NCBI GenBank assembly: GCA_001942415.1
Contig: MKJX01000203.1
Location: forward strand, 1-43,763
Direction: 5' to 3'
DNA: 43,763 nt
Source: Pseudonocardia sp. CNS-139
GTDB lineage: Bacteria > Actinomycetota > Actinomycetes > Mycobacteriales > Pseudonocardiaceae
Numbering within the stretch: the stretch's first letter is position 1; every line of letters starts with the position of its first letter. A program made the position numbers and the translations under genes. Positions 17,456 through 24,687 of the stretch are shown here, one piece after another. The notes below the pieces were generated by a model that made no database searches, was not told the origin of the DNA, and saw only the letters and a program-made list of their open reading frames with translations.

Positions 17456-17461
17456 TAGGCT
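17456..17461 (+). promoter_or_regulatory. -10 box TAGGCT before the possible leader peptide
   Basis: TAGGCT ends 6 bases before the GTG at 17468, the same arrangement as at the MgtE-N and ferritin-like genes. It supports a transcript that starts at that GTG. Confidence 0.5.
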
Positions 17462-17467
17462 CAGCCC

Positions 17468-17509
17468 GTGCACCGGATGTTCCCGATCACCCCGCCGCCG
17501 CGCTCCTAG
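17468..17509 (+). CDS. Possible 13-codon leader peptide with PPP stall motif
   Basis: GTG to TAG gives MHRMFPITPPPRS if GTG is read as Met. It is placed exactly where a leaderless transcript would begin and contains three consecutive prolines, a known ribosome-slowing motif. The TAG overlaps the left arm of the stem at 17509-17518. It is too short to be supported by itself; position and the following structure are the evidence. Confidence 0.4.
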   Translation: MHRMFPITPPPRS

Positions 17510-17574
17510 CGGAGCCGGCTCGTCCGTCCCACGGCACGCGTGTGCCGTGTTGTTGTGCGCACCCCCGGCTCCGC
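17509..17574 (+). ncRNA. Nested hairpin leader, candidate attenuator of the EamA gene
   Basis: A 10-base outer stem (17509-17518 with 17565-17574, GCGGAGCCGG/CCGGCTCCGC) encloses an 8-base inner hairpin CACGGCAC-GCGT-GTGCCGTG (17530-17549), followed by TTGTTGTG. A ribosome paused at the PPP or stop codon of the leader peptide would block the outer stem. Confidence 0.45.
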
Positions 17575-17612
17575 CTCCGCGACCCGTCCCTCCGGCGCAG
17601 GAGCGCAGCCCG

Positions 17613-18493
17613 TTGTCCTTCCTCGTTCTCGCCGGTGTCCTGTGGGGCACGGCGGCCTCTTCGGCACCATGCTCGCCGCCGCGACGGGCCTCGGCCCGCT
17701 CGCCGTCGCGACCTACCGGCTCGCCGCCGGTGGACTGTTGATCGTCGGATATCTGCTGGTCACCGGTTCGCCGGTGCCGCGCGGCCGGGCCGCGTGGCGG
17801 CGGGTGGCCGCGCTCGGCGCGCTCGCCGCGCTGTTCCAGGCGAGCTACTTCAGCGCCGTCGCGCTGACGTCGGTGAGCCTCGCGACGCTCGTGACGATCG
17901 GGGCGTCGCCGGTGCTCGTGCTGCTGGCGCGGCGCCGCGAGGCCGGGCGCCGGCACGTCGCGGCGGTGGCGGCGGCCCTGGCCGGGCTCGCGCTGCTCGT
18001 CGGGCTGCCCGCGGGCGGGCCCGGCACACTGCCCGCGACGCTCGCCGGGGCCGGGTGCGCGCTGCTCGCGGCGGCCGGGTTCGCCGCGCTGACGCTGCTC
18101 TCCGCCCGTCCGGTGCCCGGGCTCGGGGACGCGCCGGCCACCGGCTTCGCGTTCGTGCTCGGCGGGGCGCTGCTGCTCCCGCTCGCCGCCGCGACGTCCG
18201 GGGTCGGGTTCGCGCCCGGCGCCCGGTCGCTGGTGCTGCTCGCCGCGCTGGCCCTGCTCCCGACGGCCGTCGCGTACACGAGCTACCTGCGCGGGCTGCG
18301 GTCGGCCACGGCGGGGGTCGGCGCGCTGCTGGCCCTGCTGGAGCCGCTCACCGCCGCAGTGCTGGCGGCCCTGCTGCTCGGCGACCGGCTCGGCCCGGCC
18401 GGGATCGCCGGCGGCCTGCTGCTCGGCGGCGCGCTGGTGCTCGCGGCGCTCGCTCCGCGGCCGGCCGCTCAGGTGCGCGAGCGCAGCGCGTAG
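17613..18493 (+). CDS. EamA-family (drug/metabolite) transporter (frameshifted)
   Basis: About 294 residues with roughly ten hydrophobic helices in two repeated halves, e.g. LSFLVLAGVLWGT, ATYRLAAGGLLIVGYLLVTG, SPVLVLLARR, FAFVLGGALLLPLAAATSGV, LLEPLTAAVLAALLLGDRLG, GIAGGLLLGGALVLAALAPR. EamA proteins export amino acids, nucleotides or other small metabolites. The TTG at 17613 is chosen from AGGAG about eight bases upstream. The frame changes near 17653, where GGCACGG-CGGC has lost a G and the expected GTGGLFGT is restored. The last 25 bases overlap the convergent Rieske gene. It may be regulated by the leader at 17468-17574. Confidence 0.82.
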
Positions 18494-19448
18494 CGGCGCT
18501 CGGCGTACGCGATGTCGTCGCGCCAGAGCCGGCGGGCGGCCCCGCGCATGAGCGGGCGCAGCACCCCGGCCACCCGGCGCACGTGCCCGAAGCCCGGACG
18601 GTCCGAGTGCGCCACCACCGCCTCGATCACGGCGGTGCGCGGCCGGCCGTCCGGGCCGGGGCCGAGCGGCGTCGCGTGCGTCTCGACGACGCTCCCGGCG
18701 CCCTCGCCGCCGACGATCTCCATCGTGACGGTGCGGGCGTCCGGGCAGCTGAACTCGGCGCGCACCGGCACCCCGAACCGCCGCCCGAGCGTGAACGTCA
18801 CCTCGACGAGAAACCGGTCCTCGGGGTCCGGCGCGTCCGGCGGCGGCGCGCTGACCACGCGCAGCGCCGTGAACGAGTACGGGTGGAACCACGCGCCGTG
18901 CCAGGGGTCGAGCCGGTTCGCGACGACGTCCGCCGGCTCGCACCGCCCGACGACGGTCGCCACGGCGGCGACGACCGGGCCCGCCGGGCGCGGCCCGAGC
19001 GCGGGCGCTTCCGTCGGCGCGCCCGCGCCGTCGAGCCGGACCCACGCGAGCACGCCGTCGTCGTGGGCGGGGAACGGCTGCCAGCCCGGCCGTCCGCCCG
19101 GCCCGAGCGTCATCCCGTGCCAGCGGCAGACGAGCATGCCGTCGTGCACGGCGGCCGCGCAGAGCGGGGCGCCAGGTGCGGGCAGGCGCCCGGCCCGGCG
19201 TGCAGCCCGCCGGCGGCGTCGCGCCAGGCCACGACCTCGCGTCCGGCCACCGTGGCGCCGAACGCGCGCCCGGGCCGCACCTCGCGGCTGCCGGCGAGCA
19301 CGTGCCAGCCGCCCGTCGGCCGGGCCGTCGCGCGCCGCAGCGCGGCCTCGATCAGCTCGGGCCGCGCCGCGCCCCACGTCGGCCGCTGCCGGGCCCACGG
19401 CGTGCGCCCGATCAGGCGCAGCGGGCTCACCGGGCGGCGGGCGGTCAC
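18469..19448 (-). CDS. Rieske [2Fe-2S] protein with DUF5914 C-domain (frameshifted)
   Basis: About 326 residues. The Rieske cluster ligands are CPHLGAPLC (C-x-H) and VCRWHGM (C-x2-H). Upstream text is GGWHVLAGSREVRPGRAF and VVAWRDAAGGLHAG. The C-terminal half (ANRLDPWHGAWFHPYSF, EVTFTLGRRFGVPVRAEF, GFGHVRRVAGVLRPLMR) fits my memory of DUF5914. Rieske domains pass electrons within oxygenases; the DUF5914 role is unknown. The frame changes near 19173, one G missing between HL and APL. The GTG at 19448 is the likely start; a GTG at 19472 that overlaps the corA stop is the alternative and would couple the two genes. Confidence 0.77.
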
Positions 19449-19462
19449 CGGTCGCGCCGCGG

Positions 19463-20559
19463 TCAGAGCCACTCGTTCTTGCGGAACACCCGGAACAGCA
19501 CCAGACAGATCGTGACGATCACGGTCCACACCATGGGATAGCCGAACGACCAGTGCAGCTCGGGCATGAAGTCGAAGTTCATCCCGTAGATACCGGCGAT
19601 CATCGTCGGCACAGAGATGATCGCGACGTAGGCGGTGATCCGGCGCATGTCGTTGTTCTGCCGCATCGTGATCTTCGCCAGCGCGGCGTCGACCAGCGTC
19701 GTGAGGAGCTCGTTGAAGCCGGCGATCCGCTCGGTGACGGTGACCATGTGGTCGTCGACGTCGCGGAAGTAGGAGCGCACCTCGTGCGGCACGAGTGAGC
19801 TGTATCCCTCGGTGAGCTTGCGCACCGGGCCGCCGAGCGGCACCACGGCCCGGCGCAGCTCCAGCACCTCGCGCTTCATCACGTAGATCTGCTCGGAGTC
19901 GACGTTGGAGCGGGGAGCGAAGACGTCGGACTCCATGAGGTCGATGTCGTCCTCGATGGCCTCGGTGACCTCGAGGTAGGAGTCCACGACGTGGTCGGCG
20001 ATGGCGTGCAGCACGGCGGCGGGGCCGAGCGCGAGCTGCTCGGGGTCGGCCTCCAGCTTGCGGCGCACGTCCCGCAGCGACGAGTGGTCGCCGTGGCGCA
20101 CCGTGATGACGAAGTCGGCGCCGACGAACACCATGATCTCGCCGGTCTCGACGATCTCGTTCTCGCCGGCCGGGTGCGACTTGCCCACGTAGCGCACGGT
20201 CTTGAGCACCATGAACAGCTTGTCGTCGTAGCGCTCCAGCTTGGGCCGCTGGTGCGCCTGCACGGCGTCCTCGACGGCGAGCTCGTGCAGCCCGAACACG
20301 TCGCGATGCCGGTGATCTGCTCCTCGTCGGGCTCGTGCAGCCCGATCCAGACGAACGCGTCGCTGCGCGAGCGCGCCTCGGTGAGCGCGTGCTCGTGGTT
20401 CCATCGGCCGGGGAGCCGCTGGCCGGAGGCGTAGACCGCGCAGTCGACGACGTAGGCGGAGAGGGGGACGCGCAGCTTCGGCAGGAGGGACTCGGCGGCC
20501 TTGACCGCGTGGCGGCTGGACGCACGCATGGCAGGCCTGAGGGAGGACAGCGGCGGCAC
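19463..20559 (-). CDS. corA: CorA-type Mg2+/Co2+ transporter (frameshifted)
   Basis: About 366 residues. The cytosolic domain includes DAFVWIGLHEPDEEQITGIA, VFGLHELAVEDAVQAHQRPK and FVGADFVITVRHGDHSSLRD. The pore end has ITAYVAIISVPTMIAGIYGM followed by the GMN signature (YGMNFDFMPELHW) and a last helix PMVWTVIVTICLVLFRVF. The protein forms pentameric Mg2+ channels. The GTG at 20559 has AGGAGGT about five bases upstream. The frame changes near 20301, one G missing in GCGGACGTG. A long structured leader precedes it. Synteny with Rv1239c supports the name. Confidence 0.92.
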
Positions 20560-20710
20560 GGGTTACCTCCTGGAGGTCGGTCGGGGAAGCGCCGCACTGG
20601 GCGCAGGCGTGGATCACGCGTTCCCCGACCGGAAGACCGTCAGGTCGCCGTGCCGGGAACGCGGCGACTACTGCAACCGGGTGCCTGAGGCACCGCGCTC
20701 ACCTCCTCGC
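20560..20710 (-). ncRNA. Structured 5' leader of corA
   Basis: In transcript order: hairpin GGTGCC-TCA-GGCACC (20694-20680); a 7-base stem CGGCGAC...CCG-type (20668-20662 with 20650-20644); a 10-base stem (20630-20621 with 20588-20579) enclosing two smaller hairpins (20619-20607 and 20604-20589), a three-way junction; then the AGGAGGT ribosome site, which can pair with the ACCTCC beside it or compete with the GAGGAGGT near 20700. This looks like a regulatory leader, perhaps Mg-responsive. I could not fit it to the M-box with confidence. Confidence 0.5.
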
Positions 20711-20773
20711 TGGGCGTCTCGTCGCTGTGGGCGGGGCCATGTGCGAGCCGGGCGGGAGCAGCCCGACCAAGAG

Positions 20774-20780
20774 CTAGATT
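20774..20780. promoter_or_regulatory. Overlapping divergent -10 boxes (corA / maoC)
   Basis: TAGATTA reads as TAGATT on the plus strand and TAATCT on the minus strand, so both -10 hexamers of divergent promoters could share these bases. It is an isolated AT-rich spot in the 261-base gap between corA and the maoC-type gene. Confidence 0.35.
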
Positions 20781-20820
20781 ACCCCCACCACTGTGGCTAT
20801 CGGCGTTGGAGGCGACAGCG

Positions 20821-21324
20821 TTGCAGTTCGGGCGGTACTACGAGGAGTTCGAGGTCGGCGCCGTCTACAAGCACTGGCCGGGCAAAACGGTCACCGAGTA
20901 CGACGACCATCTGTTCTGCCTGCTGACCATGAACCACCACCCGCTGCACATGGACGCGCACTACGCGGAGCAGACCACCGACTTCAAGCGGAACGTCGTG
21001 GTCGGCAACTACGTCTATTCGCTGCTGCTCGGCATGTCCGTGCCGGACGTCTCCGGCAAGGCGATCGCCAACCTCGAGGTCGAGTCGCTCAGGCACACCC
21101 GGCCGACGTTCCACGGCGACACGATCTACGGCGAGACCGAGGTGCTCGGCAAGACCGAGTCGAGGAGCAAGAGCGACCGCGGCGTCGTCCACGTCGAGAC
21201 GCGGGGCTACAAGCAGGACGGCACGGTCGTCTGCACGTTCCGCCGCAAGGTCATGGTCCCCAAGCGGTCCTACGGCGACGAGCGCGGCGGCGAGCAGCCG
21301 GGCCGCCCCGTCCCGCAGCTCTGA
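20821..21324 (+). CDS. MaoC-like dehydratase, mesaconyl-CoA hydratase type
   Basis: 167 residues, hot-dog fold. It starts LQFGRYYEEFEVGAVYKHWP, then TVTEYDDHLFCLLTMNHHPL with the hydratase motif Asp/His (YDDHLF...NHHPLHMD), VVVGNYVYSLLLGMSV and KAIANLEVESLRHTRPTFHG. The closest remembered relatives are actinobacterial MaoC proteins such as Rv2499c, which sits with a CitE-like and an acyl-CoA dehydrogenase gene. The same three activities occur in this window, although 13 kb apart. The TTG at 20821 is chosen because GGAGG lies eight bases before it and homologues begin MQFGRYY; TTG 20806 is possible. The frame is intact. Confidence 0.83.
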   Translation: MQFGRYYEEFEVGAVYKHWPGKTVTEYDDHLFCLLTMNHHPLHMDAHYAEQTTDFKRNVVVGNYVYSLLLGMSVPDVSGKAIANLEVESLRHTRPTFHGDTIYGETEVLGKTESRSKSDRGVVHVETRGYKQDGTVVCTFRRKVMVPKRSYGDERGGEQPGRPVPQL

Positions 21325-21461
21325 CCCACCGGATCCACGACTGATCCACGAGGGTGATCACTCCTTCGGAGCAGATCCACATCTGATCGGGATCGGTTCC
21401 AGCCACAAGTTCGTGGTTACGCTACGTCGGCGATCGTGTGCGCTGCGGCGGTCGCGCAGCG

Positions 21462-21856
21462 TCACGTCGGGAGCGCGTCCCAGCCGGCGAGCGTGTCGGC
21501 CAGAAGGGTGACGAGGGGGAGTCGCTCGAACGTGGCCGCATCGCACCAGAGGACGTCCGAGGCGTCGTCCCCGGCGCGCAGCTGACCCCCCACCACGGTG
21601 CACCGGTAGTCCGCGATGTCGAAGGGCCCGCGGCGCACGCGGCCGATCAGAGCACCGGGTTCGACCTGCAGACCCGTCTCCTCCGCCAGCTCCCGGACCA
21701 GGGCCGTGGCGTCGTCCTCGCCGGGCTCCACCCGGCGCCGGGCAGGGACCATAGGCCACGCCCCGGATCGTGCGCCCGCTGGACGAGCAGGATACGGCCG
21801 TTCGGGTCATAGACGAGTGCCCCCACACAGGGGATCGGGTCACTACCCTCAGTCAT
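21462..21856 (-). CDS. Nudix hydrolase (frameshifted)
   Basis: About 131 residues. The Nudix box G-x5-E-x7-R-E-x-x-E-E-x-G is present once frames are joined: GRVEPGEDDATALVRELAEE followed by TGLQV. It is preceded by VGALVYDPNGRILLVQRAHD and LWSLPG. These enzymes hydrolyse nucleoside diphosphate derivatives with Mg2+; the length and ALVYD start resemble MutT/NUDT-like housecleaning members, and the substrate is unknown. The ATG at 21856 has GGAGG about seven bases upstream. The frame changes near 21737 inside the box, one G missing from CCCGGCGGCC. The gap to maoC (21325-21461) has three GATCCAC motifs but no gene that I can support. Confidence 0.82.
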
Positions 21857-21957
21857 CGAGTGCCTCCGTGCGGGCCCGCGTGCCGGATACCGCGGGCGCT
21901 CCCCGTGCTGTACAAATCATGGTGCTGGGGCGTCCTTACGGACAGATCGGGGTTGTG

Positions 21958-22116
21958 GTGAACATCAGGAAGATCGTCGGACTGGTCGCGATCGCGCTGC
22001 TGCTGTTCTTCGTCTTCACTCAACCCGACAGCGCCGCCGGATCGTTGCAGAGCATCGGCACCACCCTGCGCGACGGCGCCGAGTCGGTCATCCGCTTCTT
22101 CACGCAGCTCGTGTAG
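21958..22116 (+). CDS. Small single-pass membrane protein
   Basis: 52 residues: one transmembrane helix near the N-terminus (IVGLVAIALLLFFVFTQPDS), then a short amphipathic tail (LRDGAESVIRFFTQLV). GTG 21958 is the chosen start; GTG 21955 is equally possible, and an ATG at 21919 is less likely. It ends 4 bases before the PH-domain gene and is surely co-transcribed with it. The pair is conserved in actinomycetes as far as I recall, with unknown function. An AT-rich patch TACAAAT at 21911 may hold the promoter. Confidence 0.72.
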   Translation: MNIRKIVGLVAIALLLFFVFTQPDSAAGSLQSIGTTLRDGAESVIRFFTQLV

Positions 22117-22120
22117 TCCC

Positions 22121-22657
22121 GTGCTCGCCCCCCGGGAGATCGACGAGTACCTGCTCCCCACGGAGCGCAGGGTCATCCGGCTGCGCCAGCACTGGGCCGT
22201 GATGCTCAACCACATCTCCACCACGTCCCTGTTCCTGCTGGCCATCGTGGTCGCCGAGCGGCTCCTGCCGGACAGCGTGCTCATCGACAACCTGGCGTTC
22301 TACCTGGCGCTGGTGGCGGTGATCAGGTTCACGGTCCTCACGATCCTGTGGTGGATCGAGCGGATCGTGATCACCGACAAGCGGATGATGCTCGCCCAGG
22401 GGATCATCACCCACCGCGTCGGCATGATGCCGCTCGGCAAGGTCACCGACCTCACGTTCGAGCGGTCGCTCGGGGGCCGCATGTTCGGCTACGGCACGAT
22501 CATCGTCGAGTCCGCGGGGCAGATCCAGGCGCTCAACCGGATCGACTACATGCCCCAGCCCGAAGAGGTCTACGAGGCCCTCTCCGAGCTGGTCTTCGGC
22601 GAGAAGGGCCGCACGCGGGCCACGGGCATGCTGGCCCGGCCGCGCTGGCGCCGGTAG
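22121..22657 (+). CDS. bPH_2-domain membrane protein
   Basis: 178 residues. Two transmembrane helices lie at about 27-47 (HISTTSLFLLAIVVAERLLP) and 52-75 (NLAFYLALVAVIRFTVLTIL). They are followed by a bacterial pleckstrin-like (bPH_2, YdbS-type) domain, WIERIVITDKRMMLAQGIIT, PLGKVTDLTFERSLGGRMFG and YGTIIVESAGQIQALNRIDY. The PH-like part faces the cytoplasm. The function is unknown. The GTG at 22121 is 4 bases after the small membrane protein gene. The frame is intact. Confidence 0.83.
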   Translation: MLAPREIDEYLLPTERRVIRLRQHWAVMLNHISTTSLFLLAIVVAERLLPDSVLIDNLAFYLALVAVIRFTVLTILWWIERIVITDKRMMLAQGIITHRVGMMPLGKVTDLTFERSLGGRMFGYGTIIVESAGQIQALNRIDYMPQPEEVYEALSELVFGEKGRTRATGMLARPRWRR

Positions 22658-22666
22658 GCCGCGGGA

Positions 22667-22672
22667 TAGCCT
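22667..22672 (+). promoter_or_regulatory. -10 box of the PHP gene, leaderless type
   Basis: TAGCCT ends 5 bases before the GTG at 22678; no ribosome-binding site is present. Confidence 0.5.
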
Positions 22673-22677
22673 CGGGC

Positions 22678-23538
22678 GTGGCCCGGATCGACCTGCACGC
22701 CCATTCGACCGCATCGGACGGCACCGACACACCGTCCGAGCTGGTCGCGGCCGCGTCCGCCGCCGGGCTCGACGTCGTGGCGATCACCGATCACGACACC
22801 ACCGGCGGCTGGGCCGAGGCCGCCGCGGCGCTTCCGTCAGGGCTGCGGCTGGTGCGCGGGGCCGAGTTCTCGTGCGTCTCGCCCACCGGGCGCGGCGACC
22901 GGGACGTGCCGATCCACCTGCTCGGCTACCTGTTCGACCCGGCGCACCCGGCGATCGTCGCCGAGCAGACGCGGTTGCAGGGGAGCGGGTGCGCGCGGGC
23001 GATGATCGGGAAGATGGCCGCCGACGGCTACCCGGTGGACGTCGACACGGTGTTCGCGCTGCTCCCGGAGGGCGCGAGCGCGGGACGGCCGCACCTCGCG
23101 CGGGCGCTCGTCGCGGCGGGCGTCGTCGGCTCGGTCACGGAGGCGTTCGCCGAGCTCCTGCACAACGGGAGCCCGTACTACGTGCCGAAGGTCGACACGC
23201 CGGTGCGCACGGCGATCGAGATGGTCCGGGCCGCGGGCGGCGTGACGGTGTTCGCGCACCCGCTGGCGCGCCGCCGCGGGCGGGTGGTCGAGCCGTCCGT
23301 GGTCGCCGACCTGGCCGGCGCGGGCCTCACCGGCGTCGAGGTCGACCACCCCGACCACGCCCCCGAGGACCGGGAGCTGCTGCGGGCCGTCGCCGCCGAG
23401 ACCGGCCTGGTCGTGACGGGGTCGAGCGACTACCACGGCACCAACAAGGTCACCCCGCTGGCGGCCGAGACCACGGCCGCGGCCGCCTACGAGCGGCTGG
23501 TGGCCGGGGCGAGCGGCGCCGAGGTGCTCACCGGCTGA
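22678..23538 (+). CDS. PHP-domain phosphoesterase
   Basis: 286 residues. All four PHP motifs are visible: RIDLHAHSTASDGTDTP, VVAITDHDTTGGW, the Glu in RGAEFSC with VPIHLLGYLF, VTVFAHPLARRRG, and VTGSSDYHGTNK. The fold binds three metals and hydrolyses phosphoesters; stand-alone actinobacterial members resemble RNase AM/nucleotide phosphatase (YciV/TrpH) proteins. A leaderless promoter is likely. Residues around 100-107 (LQGSGCARA) look unlike the basic helix of homologues and may hide two cancelling indels. The stop is 34 bases before the next gene. Confidence 0.87.
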   Translation: MARIDLHAHSTASDGTDTPSELVAAASAAGLDVVAITDHDTTGGWAEAAAALPSGLRLVRGAEFSCVSPTGRGDRDVPIHLLGYLFDPAHPAIVAEQTRLQGSGCARAMIGKMAADGYPVDVDTVFALLPEGASAGRPHLARALVAAGVVGSVTEAFAELLHNGSPYYVPKVDTPVRTAIEMVRAAGGVTVFAHPLARRRGRVVEPSVVADLAGAGLTGVEVDHPDHAPEDRELLRAVAAETGLVVTGSSDYHGTNKVTPLAAETTAAAAYERLVAGASGAEVLTG

Positions 23539-23572
23539 CGGCGCGCGGGAGCGGGGCGTTACCGTGCTGCGG

Positions 23573-24412
23573 GTGAACGCTGGCGCACAGCTCGGCTTCG
23601 ACTTCGAGACCACCCGCCTCGTCCGCGTCACGCCGTCGAAGCTCGGTGTGTGGGAGGACTGCCCGCGCCGCTTCCGCATGACCTACCTCGACCGGCCGCC
23701 GCCCCCGCGGGCCGGGGCGTCCGCGAGCAGCACGCTCGGCGCGGTGGTGCACCTCGCGCTGCGATCGTTGTTCGACCTCCCGCCGCACGAGCGCACGCCG
23801 CGCGCCGCGGCCGCGCTCGTCGACCGGCACTGGTCCGGCGAGGGGTTCCGGGACGCCGCGCAGGCCGCCGTGTACCGCGAGCGGGCCCGCGGCTGGGTCG
23901 CCGAGTACGCCGGCGAGCTGGAGGGGGACGCCGAGGCCGTCGGGCTGGAGCAGTGGGTGTCGGTCGCCACCGACCGGATCGTCGCCGAGGGCCGGGTGGA
24001 CCGCATCGACCGGCGCGGCGCCGAGCTGGTCGTCGTCGACTACAAGACGGGCCGGCGCCGGCCGACCGCCGAGGACGCGGGCCGGTCGCGGGCCCTCGCG
24101 CTCTACGCGATCGCGACCGAGCGCACGCTGCGCCGCCGCTGCCGGCAGGTCGAGCTGCACCACCTGCCGAGCGGGGAGGTGCTGGCCTGGGAGCACGACG
24201 ACGCGTCGCTCGCCGAGCACGTCCGGCTGGCCGAGGAGACCGCGGCCGAGCTGGACGCGGCGAGCGCGGCGCTGGCCGCCGGCGGCGCCGCCGACGAGCT
24301 GTTCCCGCCCCGGCCCGCACCCCGCTGCGGCACGTGCGACCTGCGGCGGAGCTGCCCGGAGGGGCGCGCGGCCGCACCCGAGGCGCCGAGCTGGTCCCAG
24401 CTGGCGCCGTGA
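23573..24412 (+). CDS. RecB/AddB-like PD-(D/E)XK nuclease with Fe-S cysteines
   Basis: 279 residues from the GTG at 23573. The N-terminal motif TPSKLGVWEDCPRRFRMTYL supplies one Cys, then TLGAVVHLALRSL (nuclease His). The nuclease core is AEGRVDRIDRR with VVDYKTGRR (D...E/D-x-K), then RALALYAIA (QxxxY-like). Three C-terminal cysteines in CGTCDLRRSCPEG (C-x2-C-x5-C) with the first Cys complete the 4Fe-4S set of AddB-type nucleases. A role in DNA end processing or repair is likely. TACCGT at 23560-23565 could be a leaderless -10, which excludes the upstream GTG 23564. The frame is intact. It overlaps the next gene in GTGA. Confidence 0.83.
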   Translation: MNAGAQLGFDFETTRLVRVTPSKLGVWEDCPRRFRMTYLDRPPPPRAGASASSTLGAVVHLALRSLFDLPPHERTPRAAAALVDRHWSGEGFRDAAQAAVYRERARGWVAEYAGELEGDAEAVGLEQWVSVATDRIVAEGRVDRIDRRGAELVVVDYKTGRRRPTAEDAGRSRALALYAIATERTLRRRCRQVELHHLPSGEVLAWEHDDASLAEHVRLAEETAAELDAASAALAAGGAADELFPPRPAPRCGTCDLRRSCPEGRAAAPEAPSWSQLAP

Positions 24413-24687
24413 GCAGGGCGGGCGCGCGGCTGCGGGGGTTCTCCGGGCGTGCTCGCGGGCGGGCTGGTCGTGCTCCTGTTCGCGCTGGGCGGCGCGTGGG
24501 TCGTCGCCGAGCGGGAGGCACGCCGGGGCCGGGCGCGAGCACCCTCGTCTGGCACGCGGCCGCGGCGCTGGCCGCGGTGGTCGCTCAGCGCCAGGCCGAC
24601 CGCCGCCCCGGCGCGGCCGGGGTGTGGGCGGCGCTGGCGGTGCTCGTGATCACCGGGGCGCTGCTGACCGTTCAGTGGCTCGTCTGA
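24409..24687 (+). CDS. Small membrane protein (two frameshifts)
   Basis: About 93 residues after joining frames. It has three hydrophobic segments: VLAGGLVVLLFALGGAWVVA, STLVWHAAAALAAVVAQRQA and GVWAALAVLVITGALLTVQW. The GTG at 24409 overlaps the stop of the RecB-like gene by four bases. Frame changes are near 24448 (two bases) and 24530 (one base). The function is unknown. The last 16 bases overlap the convergent DUF2236 gene. Confidence 0.6.
   Translation: MSRAGARLRGFSGRARGRAGRAPVRAGRRVGRRRAGGTPGPGASTLVWHAAAALAAVVAQRQADRRPGAAGVWAALAVLVITGALLTVQWLV

Noticed and set aside
20560..20710. M-box (ykoK) riboswitch
   Set aside because: A GGTGAG and nearby stems recall it, but the other conserved M-box loops could not be found; kept only as an unnamed structured leader.
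21325..21461. Three GATCCAC motifs after the MaoC gene as a regulatory array
   Set aside because: Short, irregularly spaced and downstream of a gene end; chance cannot be excluded.
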